Part shown: positions 60,790-64,000 of the stretch, piece after piece
Numbering within the stretch: the first letter of the stretch is position 1
How the letters are laid out: each line of letters opens with the position of its first letter
From: Elymus sibiricus
Lineage: Eukaryota > Streptophyta > Magnoliopsida > Poales > Poaceae
DNA: 64,000 bases
Reading direction: 5' to 3'
Assembly: GCA_039707655.1 (NCBI GenBank)
Contig: CM077672.1
Coordinates: 455,492,390-455,556,389, forward strand
The notes under the pieces: generated by a model
The model's input: only the letters and a program-made list of their open reading frames with translations
Databases searched by the model: none
Told to the model about the DNA's origin: nothing
Made by a program: the position numbers and the translations under genes

Positions 60790-61065
60790 GCCGACCCGCG
60801 ACCACGCCTCCATCGTCCCATCGCCGGAGCGCCTCCCCTCCGCCGCCCTTCCTCCTCTCCTCCCTCCTGTCCCCACCTCCTCCTGCTGCGCGCTGCGCCA
60901 AACCATGCCTCCCTCCGGTGTCCTCCTCTTACCGCTGCGCGCTGCGCCCAACCACACCTCCACTATCCCACCGCTGGAGCGCCGGCCAGCCGCCTCCCTT
61001 CATCCTCTCCTCCCTCCGGTCTACTCTCCTCCCGCTGCGCGCTGCGCCCACGGCGACCACGCCTC
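60790..61065 (+). repeat. Tandem duplication of a GC-rich unit (about 130 bp)
   Basis: Phrases CGCCGGAGCGCC / CGCTGGAGCGCC, CCTCCTCTCCTCCCTCC and GCTGCGCGCTGCGCCC recur at about 130-base spacing, two to three times. This explains the Pro/Ser-rich frame across the stretch. Confidence 0.6.
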
Positions 61066-61069
61066 CACC

Positions 61070-63242
<2,173 letters not shown>

Positions 63243-63249
63243 ATAAAGA

Positions 63250-64000
63250 GAATTGAGTATCTGGTCGTACGTCGTCAGATGTTTTGCAAAAAAGTCCCTG
63301 GGTTTATATGAAATCAACCCGCGGTCCCTCTGTAAGTGAAATCTGGGAAAACGTTTCGATTTTACAAAAAATACCCTGTAGTTTAGTATATTCAACCCGC
63401 GGTCCATATGTCCATATGTCTGGGGACCAGGTCAACGTGGGCACACGGCGGCTCGAGCGGCGCTGGCGCGGCGGCTCGATGCAGAATGGCAGCGGCGGCG
63501 GCTGGAGCTTGCAGGGGCTGGATAAAAACGAATCGCTCCTTCACAAGAGCCGGACGGACGCAACACCCCCGTCGCCCCCAACCCACCGCGTCCGCCGCCT
63601 GATAGAAAACAGAGGTGGTGATTCCGCCGGCCGGCCTCCAGATCCCCGACGGCTGCGAGGTGGTCGACGCGCGCCCACTCCCGGTGGCTCTCCTCTTTGC
63701 CGCTGTTCGCGCCTCCCCCGCCCAAGACCTCCTCTGCCTCTTTGCCGCCGCGCCCGCGAAGCTGCGCGCCCTCTCCTGGTGGCCCTCCTCTTCGCCGTTG
63801 TTCGCGCCTCCCCCGCCCAGGAGTCCAGGACCTCCTCCGCCTCTTTGCCGCCGCGCCCGTGAAGCTGATCTAGGCTTCCTGGCGACCGGACGTCCTCTGC
63901 TCCGTCGCACTGGAAGAAGTGCGGAGGAGGCTCTCCAGGGACTGGGCGACGTGTATCCGATAGGAACGGCCTGGATCTGGACGTGGTTGAGGAGGGCGGC
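63250..64000. other. Probable end of a DNA transposon, then GC-rich sequence
   Basis: 63285-63405 repeats a phrase twice (AAAAAAGTCCCTGGGTTTAT..CAACCCGCGGTCC and AAAAAATACCCTGTAGTTTA..CAACCCGCGGTCC). This sort of sequence is common at the ends of Triticeae DNA transposons. 63430-64000 is GC-rich with Arg/Pro/Ala-rich frames on both strands and a duplicated segment (GCGCCTCCCCCGCCCA at about 63708 and 63807). No gene supported. Confidence 0.4.

Overview
This is nuclear DNA of a grass, almost certainly a Triticeae species (wheat, Aegilops or barley group). Two things suggest this: the density of nested retrotransposon remnants with LTR ends typical of that tribe (starts such as TGATACRTCTCCAACGTATC and GGAGATATGCCCTAGAGGC), and a monocot-type SHAGGY/GSK3 kinase gene. 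The species assignment is inference from recognition; no database was searched.

Genes. Only two stretches look like host genes. A complete 12-coding-exon GSK3/SHAGGY-like kinase lies on the minus strand (coding 18262-21789, 408 aa, group I type, all catalytic motifs present). A small basic protein of unknown function lies on the plus strand (13398-13769). Nearly everything else is mobile or captured DNA.

Layout. 1-6956: 3' end of a chromovirus (Ty3/gypsy) polyprotein and its LTR, interrupted by two solo LTRs and ending in a 55-bp tandem array. 6957-12185: an LTR fragment, then a 5'-truncated copia element split by a 2.1-kb solo LTR. 12186-17970: LINE 3' ends, the small gene, a GC-rich stretch, a tandem pair of hAT-like MITEs and nested Stowaway MITEs. 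18262-23330: kinase gene with MITEs in its introns. 23470-32600: LINE fragments interrupted by four solo LTRs, one nested inside another. 34301-38298: a 5'-truncated LINE with a 14-bp target-site duplication. 38313-45900: Mutator-like A/T-rich arrays, a 108-bp minisatellite, a tRNA-derived SINE with target-site duplication, and organelle-like DNA that includes a plastid rpl14 fragment. 45905-55022: an endogenous pararetrovirus (Caulimoviridae) on the minus strand. 55030-64000: repeats, a Mutator-type foldback element, GC-rich sequence without credible genes, and a long (TA)n tract.

Most notable. (1) The endogenous pararetrovirus is a tandem of two units with nearly identical intergenic regions but complementary gene content: one keeps the coat-protein part and lacks protease/RT/RNase H, the other keeps protease/RT/RNase H and lacks the coat-protein part. 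This resembles a two-component (bipartite) pararetrovirus genome. All its reading frames are broken. (2) Seven solo LTRs have defined target-site duplications and no intact LTR retrotransposon is present, so unequal recombination has dominated here. (3) A 347-bp foldback element with a 9-bp duplication carries an internal array of the decamer GTGTGGCGCC in both orientations.
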